Of a DNA stretch of 64,000 nt, positions 8,681 through 16,537 are shown piece by piece. Both the position numbers and the translations under genes were made by a program. This DNA is from Pseudoalteromonas sp. SMS1 (GTDB lineage: Bacteria; Pseudomonadota; Gammaproteobacteria; Enterobacterales; Alteromonadaceae), in the NCBI RefSeq assembly GCF_021530565.1, contig NZ_JAKGBI010000006.1, positions 124,001-188,000 on the forward strand. Reading direction: 5' to 3'. The notes under the pieces were generated by a model. The model saw only the letters and a list, made by a program, of their open reading frames with translations. It made no database searches and was not told where the DNA came from. The number at the start of each line of letters is the position of its first letter. Positions within the stretch are counted from its first letter, which is position 1.

Positions 8681-9551
8681 CCAGCTCAGATCGCACGACT
8701 TCAGCACCATAACGCTGATAGAATAACTCACATGCACCGATAAGGGGCGAGTGCGATAAGCTACTTATATTGATCGCCACGTGTTCACCCTGTTCATATT
8801 GGGCAAAACGCGTCCGCATTGCACTTTCAAATAAATGATAAGAATTAGACACCGAACCACCTAGTACAATCACATCGGGATCATAGGCCAATTGCATGTG
8901 GGCAATCGCAACACCTAAGTGGTTACCCAATTGCGCAAACAAGTCTAACGCGCGTTTGTCACCAGCCACAGCCAGTGCATACTCCCTCTCGCCATCGGTG
9001 CCTAAATTACGGAAAAATTGACCGCTGCAATAGTCTTCAATCGTCCGCTGTAAGTATGGCGCACTGCCAAACTCTCCAGCTAGCCCTTGTCGTCCTGTAT
9101 AAATTTTTCCATCAATAACAACTCCAGCGCCCAACCCGGTTCCCAAGCACACACCCAATATTGTATGACATGGACGACCTCTATCAAAATGAGCGCCATA
9201 TTTATACTCCCCATATGCAAAACAATTGACGTCATTGTGGACCAACACCGGTACGTTAAAGCGCTTTTGTAGAATATGAGATAGGTAGATATTTCTCCAT
9301 GAAGGAATATTAGTAACCTCAAAAACATAACCCAAGTCACTGTCTACAACACCAGGAATGCCAATGGCAATGCCATCACATTCATCGCTAAGCGTATGAC
9401 TTATTAACTCAATGAGGAAATGTGTTACCTCTTGTTTGGAGGCATCGGCTGGCACGGGATAACGCGCCACATTCGACACAACTCCCTGACAAGCGACGCC
9501 ACACAGTGCCTTTGTGCCGCCTAAATCAATACAAACTATTTTTCCTGCCAT
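8676..9551 (-). CDS. ROK-family sugar kinase
   Basis: A cytosolic kinase of about 291 residues that phosphorylates a sugar with ATP. It has the N-terminal phosphate motif DLGGTK, the catalytic Asp in VHNDVNCFAYGE, the glycine-rich GTGLGAG and the C-terminal adenosine region VIVLGGSVS. The Zn-binding CxCGxxGCxE signature of classical ROK proteins is absent; after GEFG there is IEDYCSGQFF instead, as in a subset of ROK sugar kinases. The frame includes a TTG one codon upstream; the ATG at 9551 is preferred. It lies 3 bp after the stop of the MFS transporter gene, so the two are translationally coupled: uptake followed by phosphorylation. The substrate could be a glucose, fructose or N-acetylhexosamine-type sugar; I cannot decide which. 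Confidence 0.85.
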   Translation of the reverse strand: MAGKIVCIDLGGTKALCGVACQGVVSNVARYPVPADASKQEVTHFLIELISHTLSDECDGIAIGIPGVVDSDLGYVFEVTNIPSWRNIYLSHILQKRFNVPVLVHNDVNCFAYGEYKYGAHFDRGRPCHTILGVCLGTGLGAGVVIDGKIYTGRQGLAGEFGSAPYLQRTIEDYCSGQFFRNLGTDGEREYALAVAGDKRALDLFAQLGNHLGVAIAHMQLAYDPDVIVLGGSVSNSYHLFESAMRTRFAQYEQGEHVAINISSLSHSPLIGACELFYQRYGAEVVRSELV

Positions 9552-9554
9552 CAA

Positions 9555-10805
9555 TTATGCTTCCTGCTGCGACGTTTTTTTAGCAAATAAACGAATTGTG
9601 TGGTTGTTTACGATAGGTTGCGCCTTGTGTGCGACGTAAAAGATATATCCAAGCGGGAGCAATAAGGATAACAGTGACATCTGCAAAGACCCTACAATCT
9701 GCACTAGAAGTCCAATGATTGGGGATGCCAATGCCCCGCCGATAATTCCAGTACACAGAATTCCTGCGATCGCACCATGGTTTTTCTCAAATGAATTCAG
9801 AGCCAAGGAAAATAACCCAGACCACATAATGGAGAGGAAAAATCCCGTCACTGGAAACACCAAAACTGCGAAGTGTTTAGGGCCTAATACCGCGGTGAAG
9901 AGACTCAGTGCACTCCCCATACAAAACCAACATAATAATTTCCTGACATCGCATAATTTCATCAACGCCAGGCCAACAAAGCATCCAAGTGTCAACATCA
10001 TCCAAAAATCACTGACTACGCCTGCACCGACTTGCTTGGCGTCAAGCGCGTGTACCTGCTGCAAAAAAATGCCGATAGAGTTCGCAATACCTTGCTCTAG
10101 TGCGACATAGGCAGCAATGGCGAGAAAATATTTTATCACGGTCGTATTTTTAAATAATGCGAGACAATCTTGCAGAGAAAAACGTTGTTGCTCATCCGTC
10201 GATTGCGTTTGTCCCAGTTGGGATATGGCAATCCACACCAACATCACAAGACTCATTAACGCGAATAGCCAGTACATACTGAGCCAACTCATATTCACGG
10301 GCACCATTACCCTGAGTAACGAGTCGGGTACTTCGGCTACGCCAGACAAATGAATATACACGACAGGTGACAAAGTCGCCCCCGCGCCAAACATCAATTG
10401 CGCAACCACAGATAACAATGCAAAGTGTTGACTCCCTCCACATCGTCGCAACAGGGGATTAATGGCAACCTGCAACAACGCCATTGCGCTGCCAATTAAA
10501 AAGAGTGCCACCATCGCCAATTCAAAAAAAGGGAATAAAACAAATAAAAGCGCACCACACGTCGATAGTACAAATGCCAGCATCATGACAAACTTTTCAT
10601 TTGTTCGTTGCACAAGTAACCCTGCCGGTATAGACATCACGCCATAGGCTGCAAAAAATGCAAATGGAAAAAACCCCGCTAACGCCAAGCCAATGTCAAA
10701 ACTACGGATTAATTCAGGAAAAATGGGCCCGAGAATGTTGGTAAAAAAGGAAATCACAAAGAAGGTCGTGAGTACAATGCCCACGGCTGTCAAATTCTTG
10801 TTCAT
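9555..10805 (-). CDS. MFS sugar transporter (FHS/fucose-permease-like)
   Basis: A 416-residue inner-membrane protein with about 12 hydrophobic segments arranged as two six-helix halves. The N-terminal region (FFTNILGPIFPELIRSF) and the spacing resemble the FHS group of sugar:proton symporters (FucP, GluP). AAGGTG lies at a good distance before the ATG. It is first in a two-gene operon with the ROK kinase and lies downstream of the TonB-dependent receptor gene in the same direction. A pathway is implied: receptor across the outer membrane, this transporter across the inner membrane, kinase in the cytosol. Its 5' leader contains the long hairpin described at 10828-10897. The substrate is not determined. 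Confidence 0.83.
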   Translation of the reverse strand: MNKNLTAVGIVLTTFFVISFFTNILGPIFPELIRSFDIGLALAGFFPFAFFAAYGVMSIPAGLLVQRTNEKFVMMLAFVLSTCGALLFVLFPFFELAMVALFLIGSAMALLQVAINPLLRRCGGSQHFALLSVVAQLMFGAGATLSPVVYIHLSGVAEVPDSLLRVMVPVNMSWLSMYWLFALMSLVMLVWIAISQLGQTQSTDEQQRFSLQDCLALFKNTTVIKYFLAIAAYVALEQGIANSIGIFLQQVHALDAKQVGAGVVSDFWMMLTLGCFVGLALMKLCDVRKLLCWFCMGSALSLFTAVLGPKHFAVLVFPVTGFFLSIMWSGLFSLALNSFEKNHGAIAGILCTGIIGGALASPIIGLLVQIVGSLQMSLLSLLLPLGYIFYVAHKAQPIVNNHTIRLFAKKTSQQEA

Positions 10806-10827
10806 TTATAGCACCTTATTTAAATAA

Positions 10828-10897
10828 AAAGGTGATGGCAAAAATAGGATCTGTTTGTTGGCAGACAAATGATCCAAGGGGAATCCACCATCACCTT
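10828..10897 (-). promoter_or_regulatory. Long nested hairpin in the leader of the MFS-ROK operon
   Basis: Outer arms AAGGTGATGG and CCATCACCTT pair perfectly across about 70 nt. Inside, GGATC and GATCC pair, with TTTGT/ACAAA next to them. It starts about 20 bp upstream of the MFS start codon region. It could be a leader-RNA control element or attenuator, or a small palindromic repeat of the REP/MITE kind. No T-run follows the stem, so a simple terminator is less likely. A second, weaker TGCCGC/GCGGCA repeat lies close by at about 10919-10947. Confidence 0.5.
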
Positions 10898-11275
10898 AAC
10901 TCGTCAAATAAGGCTAGTTTGCCGCTAATTGAAGGGGTTATGCGGCACTTTTCAACCCTTTATCAATACAATTCAAGCCCACTATTGCGCATGTGATAGG
11001 TTAAAAAGTCGGTATCAAAATATGTACTTTTGTAAAAGCGCGATTAACCAAGACGATTGGATAAAGATCAAATAGCTACAGCTTGAAAAAGTGACTTTTC
11101 ATAAGCATAGCGTCTGATTGAGCATCTATGAGAAGTGCATTTCACGCATATTAATAGACGTGAATTTAGTTCATATAAGCACGCCGAAGCGGAACATTCT
11201 ATCGCCAAATTATTCCAAATAAAAACATAATGTGTAATTTTATAGTATTTATTTTCACACAACTGCCTGTGACAA
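10898..11275. other. Gene-free spacer between sugar receptor and transporter genes
   Basis: No convincing coding frame or RNA gene is seen. It should contain the promoter of the MFS-ROK operon. A clear palindrome shared with the divergent TonB/AraC region was not found here. Confidence 0.5.
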
Positions 11276-11277
11276 AA

Positions 11278-11303
11278 AAGTAAGGCCGCTAAGGGCCTTA
11301 CTT
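11278..11303 (-). terminator. Rho-independent terminator of the TonB-dependent receptor gene
   Basis: Stem AGTAAGGCC with GGCCTTACT, loop of about 6 nt. On the minus strand the stem is followed by a run of six T. It lies 20 bp after the receptor stop codon. Confidence 0.85.
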
Positions 11304-11323
11304 TGATTTGAAATACACTTCGC

Positions 11324-14302
11324 TTACCAACGTCCGCGAATACCAAAAGTTAAACGGCGTTCGTAGATATTTTGCGCCATGCGATTGTCCTGCCATTGCG
11401 CGTACTGCGTTTCGTATTCTTCGGTAAGGTTACTGCCCGACATGTACACGGTAAAATTATCAGTCACATCGTAGCTCGCCGATAAATCAATATAAGTCGT
11501 CGGCTCTGTCCAAACACCAATATCGCCCATTCCCCCAGGCGTGGAAATAATGTGAAGTCGTTTTGAGCGATAATTTGCCGCCAATCTAAATTGGATCCCA
11601 TCACGCTCATACCAGAGTACAGCATTGCCAGACTCTTTGGAGTTATCCTCTAGAGGCAGAGCTTCTCCACCAAATCCTGTTTTGCCACTTTCACTCTTTG
11701 AATAGGTATAATTAAGTGCAGCACCAAAACCGCTCCATACCCCTGGTAAAAAGTCAAAAGCTTGTTGGTAACTCAGCTCCGCACCTTTCATGGTACCGCC
11801 ATTACCATTCACTTGTCCCCTTACCGTCACCTCTCGACGAACAACCCCATCCGCATCTTCAACTGGAATGCGCCACTGGGATGACTCAATAAACGACTCA
11901 AGTTCAATATTGAATACTGCGGCACTCACTAATGCACTCGAGGAGAAGTACCACTCTAATGTCACATCGGTGTTTTCCGCACGCCATGGTTCAAGATCGG
12001 GGTTACCCTGCATCGTGGCATTCGTCGCGATTAATAAATCTGGGCTGATCCCTTCTGACTGGGCCAACTCTTCACCAGCCCGCGCTCGGCTAATTGTTAA
12101 GCCACCTGCCAGCGCTTTTAAATCAAGACGTGTCATCGTCTTACCCCAAGATGTGCGCAAGATTAAGTCATCTTGTAGATTAAACGCCGCATTAATTGAG
12201 GGTAAAAAGTCATTGAAGGAACGGTTTGACACAATATCACCGTCGTCTTGCGCAACTTCTGCGGGGCAGTTGCTACAAATCGATGCCCCCACTTTATTTT
12301 GCAAGATATCCAACTCCGTCTTTATATATTGGAAGCCAATATTCGCATTATAAAAATCATTGGAAAAATCGGCACGCCAATAAACAGATTGCGTTTTCTC
12401 CTCAACGGTATAGGAACTGCCAGGCACGCCGCCTCGAATATTATTCGGATATAAGCTATTTTGGAAAGCAAATGGGTCGTCTAATTGGCGCGGATCAATA
12501 AAATAATACTCGCCGATATTCACTGGTCCAAAGTCATTATTGGTTTTAACCCACCCTTCTGGCAAACCACTAAAGTTATATGGTGTATCGGCCCCCATCG
12601 TGATATCACCGGCTGAAGCACTCGGTGTCCCGCCGCTACCATCTGTATCGAAGGCGGCAAGTCCCTGATCTTTCCACATCACGTTCACACTGCCTTCTCC
12701 AACGGGGTTAGTAAATGGCGCAAGCAAGACGTATTGATCTCGCGTCACATCCCGTTGACTCGCACGAACACCAAAATTCATCTTTTCAAGGTGACCAAGA
12801 TCGAATTGATACTCACCGTCAAAGCGCAAAATATCTAGGCTGGCATCTTCATCATAATTGTTTTCTGAATAGGTCGACACAATCGCATAACGATCAATGT
12901 TAGAGCCAAAAACTTCTCCTTGCACCTGTCCGGGTACCGTTAAAGTCGGATGTTTACCTTTAAAGTTTAAGCGCATCGGAATCGGGTCAGGGCCATATCC
13001 CCCGGGGTTAACGGCCACAGGACCTGACCCATCGTTTCTTTTTAAGCCGTGTGCCAGACCATTCGTCATATAACCTTGCGCAACGTTTTCGGTGTGGCTG
13101 CGCTCTGCATCTGCCGTGATATAGCGCACTTTACCCGAAAAATCTCCATCCCCTTTATATTCCAATTCAAGGTTGATGTTGGTCGATTCACGGCGATTAG
13201 TGTGACTTTCAGAATGCGAAACGACACGTGGAGAGTGTAATGTAATATCTTGTGCAGTATACAGTGTGTGACCATTAGACAACTGACCTCTATCTATAGG
13301 ATCATGTTGATCCTGCCAGTGCCAATGACCGCCCCATGCATTGTCAGCAGTGATCCCCATTTGTCTGTCAGCGTCATCCATATCAGTATAAAAAACATCG
13401 CTGCTTAATACCCAGTTGTCACTCAGCTGTGCCTGTAGACTCACTGTTGCACCTGTGCGTTCACGCTCAGTAAATCGGTTCATGATGCCATAATTCACAT
13501 AAGTAAACTCCGCATCATCGAAGTCACCATCTCCATTCATATCTTGCTTTGGACAAAACCAACAGTCAGCCCCTTCATCATTTTCGTAGGGGGCGTAGGC
13601 CCAACCATCATTCAATGCCCCGTATCGATAGTTTGCGAGGTTAACTTCATCACGTGAAACCGTTGCTAAAATAGCGAAACGGTCGCCGTTGTAACCCGCT
13701 GACACCATCAATTTAGGGTCTGTTTCTTCAGAGTAAGAACCACTGGATACCTCGGCTAAAGCCGCACCACTAAACCCTTCTTCTAAATCAAATGGCTTAC
13801 GAGTAACAAGGTCAACTGTGCCAGATATCCCCCCTGCTAGCGTGTCTGCGGTCGTTGATTTCATGACATTCATTGACCCCACCAAACTTGACGGAATATC
13901 GGTAAAATCAGGCTGAACTTTGGTGATAGAGCCTGCACTTAAAAATTGCTCACCATTGAGTAATGTCGTAACTTGAGGCATCCCCCGCACGTTGATGGTT
14001 GATCCTTCACCTGCGCTTCGGCGAATCTGAATACCCGGTACCCGTTGCAATGAATCCGCAATTGTAATGTCTGGCAATTTACCAATATCTTCAGCTGTAA
14101 TAGAGTCAACGACCCCATCGGCAAAGCGCTTGGTGTTTAGGCTCTTCTCTGTAGAAGCCCTTATCCCTCTCACTTCAATTACTTCTACTTGCTCTTTTTG
14201 TACCCCAATTGCCTCTGCAGCTGCACCTGTCGAAAACGCACTGGCAATGATCGCATATGCCAGCGGGGACAATTTAAATGGAGACAGTCTATGTTTCATC
14301 AT
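11324..14302 (-). CDS. TonB-dependent outer-membrane receptor, carbohydrate type
   Basis: A 992-residue receptor with a signal peptide (cleavage near residue 29, after GAAA), a TonB-box-like stretch (VEVIEVRG, about 38-45), a plug domain (about 55-170; DSITAEDIGKLPD, LNGEQF, GGISGTVDL) and a beta-barrel ending in RRLTFGIRGRW with a terminal aromatic residue. The plug wording (SLQRVPGIQI, INVRGM) and C-terminus fit the large TIGR01782 group, common in marine bacteria and often used for oligosaccharide import. No N-terminal STN signalling domain is visible, so sigma/anti-sigma control is not expected. The divergent AraC gene and downstream MFS and ROK genes suggest a sugar or glycoside ligand. 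ATG start with AGAGAGAAC before it; a second ATG follows immediately. Confidence 0.9.
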   Translation of the reverse strand: MMKHRLSPFKLSPLAYAIIASAFSTGAAAEAIGVQKEQVEVIEVRGIRASTEKSLNTKRFADGVVDSITAEDIGKLPDITIADSLQRVPGIQIRRSAGEGSTINVRGMPQVTTLLNGEQFLSAGSITKVQPDFTDIPSSLVGSMNVMKSTTADTLAGGISGTVDLVTRKPFDLEEGFSGAALAEVSSGSYSEETDPKLMVSAGYNGDRFAILATVSRDEVNLANYRYGALNDGWAYAPYENDEGADCWFCPKQDMNGDGDFDDAEFTYVNYGIMNRFTERERTGATVSLQAQLSDNWVLSSDVFYTDMDDADRQMGITADNAWGGHWHWQDQHDPIDRGQLSNGHTLYTAQDITLHSPRVVSHSESHTNRRESTNINLELEYKGDGDFSGKVRYITADAERSHTENVAQGYMTNGLAHGLKRNDGSGPVAVNPGGYGPDPIPMRLNFKGKHPTLTVPGQVQGEVFGSNIDRYAIVSTYSENNYDEDASLDILRFDGEYQFDLGHLEKMNFGVRASQRDVTRDQYVLLAPFTNPVGEGSVNVMWKDQGLAAFDTDGSGGTPSASAGDITMGADTPYNFSGLPEGWVKTNNDFGPVNIGEYYFIDPRQLDDPFAFQNSLYPNNIRGGVPGSSYTVEEKTQSVYWRADFSNDFYNANIGFQYIKTELDILQNKVGASICSNCPAEVAQDDGDIVSNRSFNDFLPSINAAFNLQDDLILRTSWGKTMTRLDLKALAGGLTISRARAGEELAQSEGISPDLLIATNATMQGNPDLEPWRAENTDVTLEWYFSSSALVSAAVFNIELESFIESSQWRIPVEDADGVVRREVTVRGQVNGNGGTMKGAELSYQQAFDFLPGVWSGFGAALNYTYSKSESGKTGFGGEALPLEDNSKESGNAVLWYERDGIQFRLAANYRSKRLHIISTPGGMGDIGVWTEPTTYIDLSASYDVTDNFTVYMSGSNLTEEYETQYAQWQDNRMAQNIYERRLTFGIRGRW

Positions 14303-14528
14303 GGTTCTCTCTGATTATTTTTATATCTGTTATAGAAAAGAAAATTAGAGAAAGGCTTTATCACTTCAGGCTCAGTGCCCAGATTGTTCTGTCGCCCATA
14401 AGCGTTGCATCACTGAAATCATATTCGGTGCTCTAATTTCGTCCATGCTCTATTTGAGCAGGCTCAGCGACGCGGTGTTTGCAATTTCTATCTCATGTCG
14501 GTACAAATCTATCAATAAACAACGCTGT

Positions 14529-14544
14529 CATTTTGCTTTGAAAA
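14529..14544 (+). promoter_or_regulatory. Left arm of a perfect 16-bp inverted repeat (putative AraC-type operator)
   Basis: CATTTTGCTTTGAAAA is the exact reverse complement of the arm at 14638-14653. The centres are 109 bp apart, in the control region between the divergent TonB-receptor and AraC genes. Two separated sites for one regulator would allow DNA looping. Confidence 0.6.
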
Positions 14545-14637
14545 GTCTTATAACAATAAGGTGGTTTAGTATCATGATTGATGTGAATCGTATTACTTTG
14601 GCATTTCAATATGATGAAAACTTTAATTAGTTGTAAA

Positions 14638-14653
14638 TTTTCAAAGCAAAATG
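14638..14653 (-). promoter_or_regulatory. Right arm of the perfect 16-bp inverted repeat (putative AraC-type operator)
   Basis: TTTTCAAAGCAAAATG, exact reverse complement of the arm at 14529-14544. It lies about 100 bp upstream of the AraC start codon, so it may also serve autoregulation. Confidence 0.6.
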
Positions 14654-14753
14654 GAAACAACTGCAATGCGTAACATAACGAAATAACGTCGATAAATGCA
14701 GTAAATAGCGCCATAGAATGGCAGCCAATACAAAAATAATTAAGGACAATGTT

Positions 14754-15620
14754 ATGAAAGCCATGTGTGAAAAGGTGATACCATCGACAAATTGTTCATG
14801 GCGATACTGTTTGTATCAGCTAAATGAAATCCCATTTAATTGGCATTACCACCCAGAATATGAAATCTGCTTAACACTAAATAGCCAAGGCGTATGCCAC
14901 ATCGGTGATTATATTGCACCATTTGGTGATTATGATTTGGTATTGCTGGGTCCTGAACTGCCTCACACATGGCAATCTAGACCAAACACAGATGGCAGTA
15001 TGCAACGAGTGCATGTGGCGCAAATTCCCGCGATTTGGTTGGAGCAACAGTTAAGACTAAATAAAGAACTAGATGGCCTGCGCGGGCTACTTTATGAAGC
15101 AAAGTGTGGATTGAAGTTCGACGTACAAACCGCAAAAACGGCCGAGACCATTTTCATGCAAATGAATGACGCAACCCCACTCGAACGCTATGTACTGTTG
15201 TTTGATTTATTAAACCTCATGACCAGCAATACGTATCGAACGCTATCCAGTATGGAGTTTAGCTTTGCCAATCAACAGGACCCGGCCAAAGATAAGTTTG
15301 ACCGCGTTATCAATTATATATATGAAAATTATACGGAACATTTAAGCGCCGATATTTTAGCCGAACAGGCACACATGAGTACCAATCACTTCCATCGTTT
15401 CTTTAAAAAGCGAACTGAAAAAACCGTCACTGAATTTATTAACCAACTGCGTATTGCGAAAGCCTGTAAACTGCTCATTAACTCGCAAGCACCTATTACC
15501 GTGATCAGCGACCAATGTGGGTTCAATAATTTATCTAACTTTAACCGCCGCTTTTTAGCCATCAAATCTTGTACCCCCAGTCAATTTCGCGCTAGAGTGC
15601 AACATAAAGCGCTGATTTAA
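14754..15620 (+). CDS. AraC-family transcriptional regulator (cupin-type sensor domain)
   Basis: About 288 residues. The N-terminal part (about 12-120) reads as a small cupin or RmlC-like ligand domain: FNWHYHPEYEICLTL, then LLGPELPHTW. The C-terminal part (about 185-285) is a double helix-turn-helix (LSADILAEQAHMSTNHFHRFFKKRT, ITVISDQCGFNNLSNFNRRFLA). Another ATG lies 12 codons upstream without a ribosome-binding site, whereas AAGGA stands 7 nt before the ATG chosen here. It is divergent from the TonB-dependent receptor and probably controls the receptor and the MFS-ROK genes. The paired 16-bp repeats between the two genes are the obvious candidate binding sites. Confidence 0.87.
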   Translation: MKAMCEKVIPSTNCSWRYCLYQLNEIPFNWHYHPEYEICLTLNSQGVCHIGDYIAPFGDYDLVLLGPELPHTWQSRPNTDGSMQRVHVAQIPAIWLEQQLRLNKELDGLRGLLYEAKCGLKFDVQTAKTAETIFMQMNDATPLERYVLLFDLLNLMTSNTYRTLSSMEFSFANQQDPAKDKFDRVINYIYENYTEHLSADILAEQAHMSTNHFHRFFKKRTEKTVTEFINQLRIAKACKLLINSQAPITVISDQCGFNNLSNFNRRFLAIKSCTPSQFRARVQHKALI

Positions 15621-15711
15621 TGTGGTTAGGGTACGCTCAGCACCAATTCAGCAGTGAGTCAGACTATGAAACGTAGTATGCCTGCGACAATAATATTCAA
15701 ACAGGTGAAGT

Positions 15712-16497
15712 ATGCGCCCCTCATATGCATGGCTACTCGGTGGTTTTTTACTCGCTTCGGGCCCCTCAGTGATTGCAGCAGCAAGCTGCCAAAAAGGAGA
15801 ACACTGTACAATGGTGGTGTACAGTGAACAGTCAGATACATGGCAAATTATCAACAAAACCCGCGCACAACGGGCATTTAGCCCATTTTCGACCTACAAA
15901 ATCCCCAACACGCTCATCTTATTAGAGCAGCAAAAGGTCGATACTCAGTCTTCTTATCAAGTTAACACAAAGCAATACGCCCCTGAGAAATGGTGGCCAA
16001 AGACGTGGCTTAAAAGTGACATCAGTCTCAAAGATGCCTTTCACACCTCAGCACTTCCGCTTTATCAGATGTGGACAGGTACACTCTCTAAGCCCAGCAT
16101 TCAGTATCACTTAGATACTTTTGACTATGGCAACACAGACATTCAGGGCCCACTGGATGCCTTTTGGTTGAATTCCAGTCTACAGATTTCAGCCATTGAG
16201 CAAGTTGATTTCTTGCGTCGTTTAAACAATAGAACGCTGGGTTTAAGCACGCAAACCTATCAAACTTTTGAATCAATATTCTTGAAAGAACACACAACCG
16301 AGCACAAACTTTACGCTAAAACGGGTACAGGCCCCATTGCCAAGAAAACCTATTTAGGCTGGTATGTAGGTAAAATTGAAAATGCGCAAGGCACGCATTA
16401 TTTTGCATTCAATATGTATGCGCCGACGTTCAATGACATGGTGAAAGTACGTGTCAATAAAGCCCATGCGACGCTGAAACAACTCAACATATTGTGA
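15712..16497 (+). CDS. Class D (OXA-type) beta-lactamase-like protein
   Basis: A 261-residue exported protein; the signal peptide is cleaved near residue 23. Class D landmarks are in order: active-site STYK (60-63) with the Lys expected to be carbamylated, SAL (113-115) where most enzymes have SxV, YGN (139-141), an FWL segment with the usual Trp (152), and KTG (203-205). Total length matches the family. Retention of all catalytic elements argues for an active serine hydrolase acting in the periplasm on beta-lactams. The SxL variant could alter the substrate range or mean a non-resistance role. Two Cys near the mature N-terminus (26, 32) could form a disulfide. AGGTGA precedes the ATG. It stands alone; no regulatory BlaR-type gene is nearby. 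Confidence 0.82.
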   Translation: MRPSYAWLLGGFLLASGPSVIAAASCQKGEHCTMVVYSEQSDTWQIINKTRAQRAFSPFSTYKIPNTLILLEQQKVDTQSSYQVNTKQYAPEKWWPKTWLKSDISLKDAFHTSALPLYQMWTGTLSKPSIQYHLDTFDYGNTDIQGPLDAFWLNSSLQISAIEQVDFLRRLNNRTLGLSTQTYQTFESIFLKEHTTEHKLYAKTGTGPIAKKTYLGWYVGKIENAQGTHYFAFNMYAPTFNDMVKVRVNKAHATLKQLNIL

Positions 16498-16530
16498 GTC
16501 AAAGAGCGCGATACAATCACGCTCTTTGAC
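16498..16530. terminator. Bidirectional terminator between convergent genes
   Basis: Perfect 11-bp stem GTCAAAGAGCG (16498-16508) with CGCTCTTTGAC (16520-16530), directly after the beta-lactamase stop and just before the end of ybbP on the other strand. Confidence 0.7.
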
Positions 16531-16537
16531 ATCAGGA

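Noticed and set aside
11068..11346. A 92-codon minus-strand frame in the spacer downstream of the TonB-receptor gene
   Set aside because: It starts inside the receptor gene in another frame, runs through the terminator and shows no protein-like pattern.
15648..15857. Minus-strand frames over the start of the beta-lactamase gene
   Set aside because: Antisense shadows without start signals; the plus-strand gene has clear catalytic motifs.
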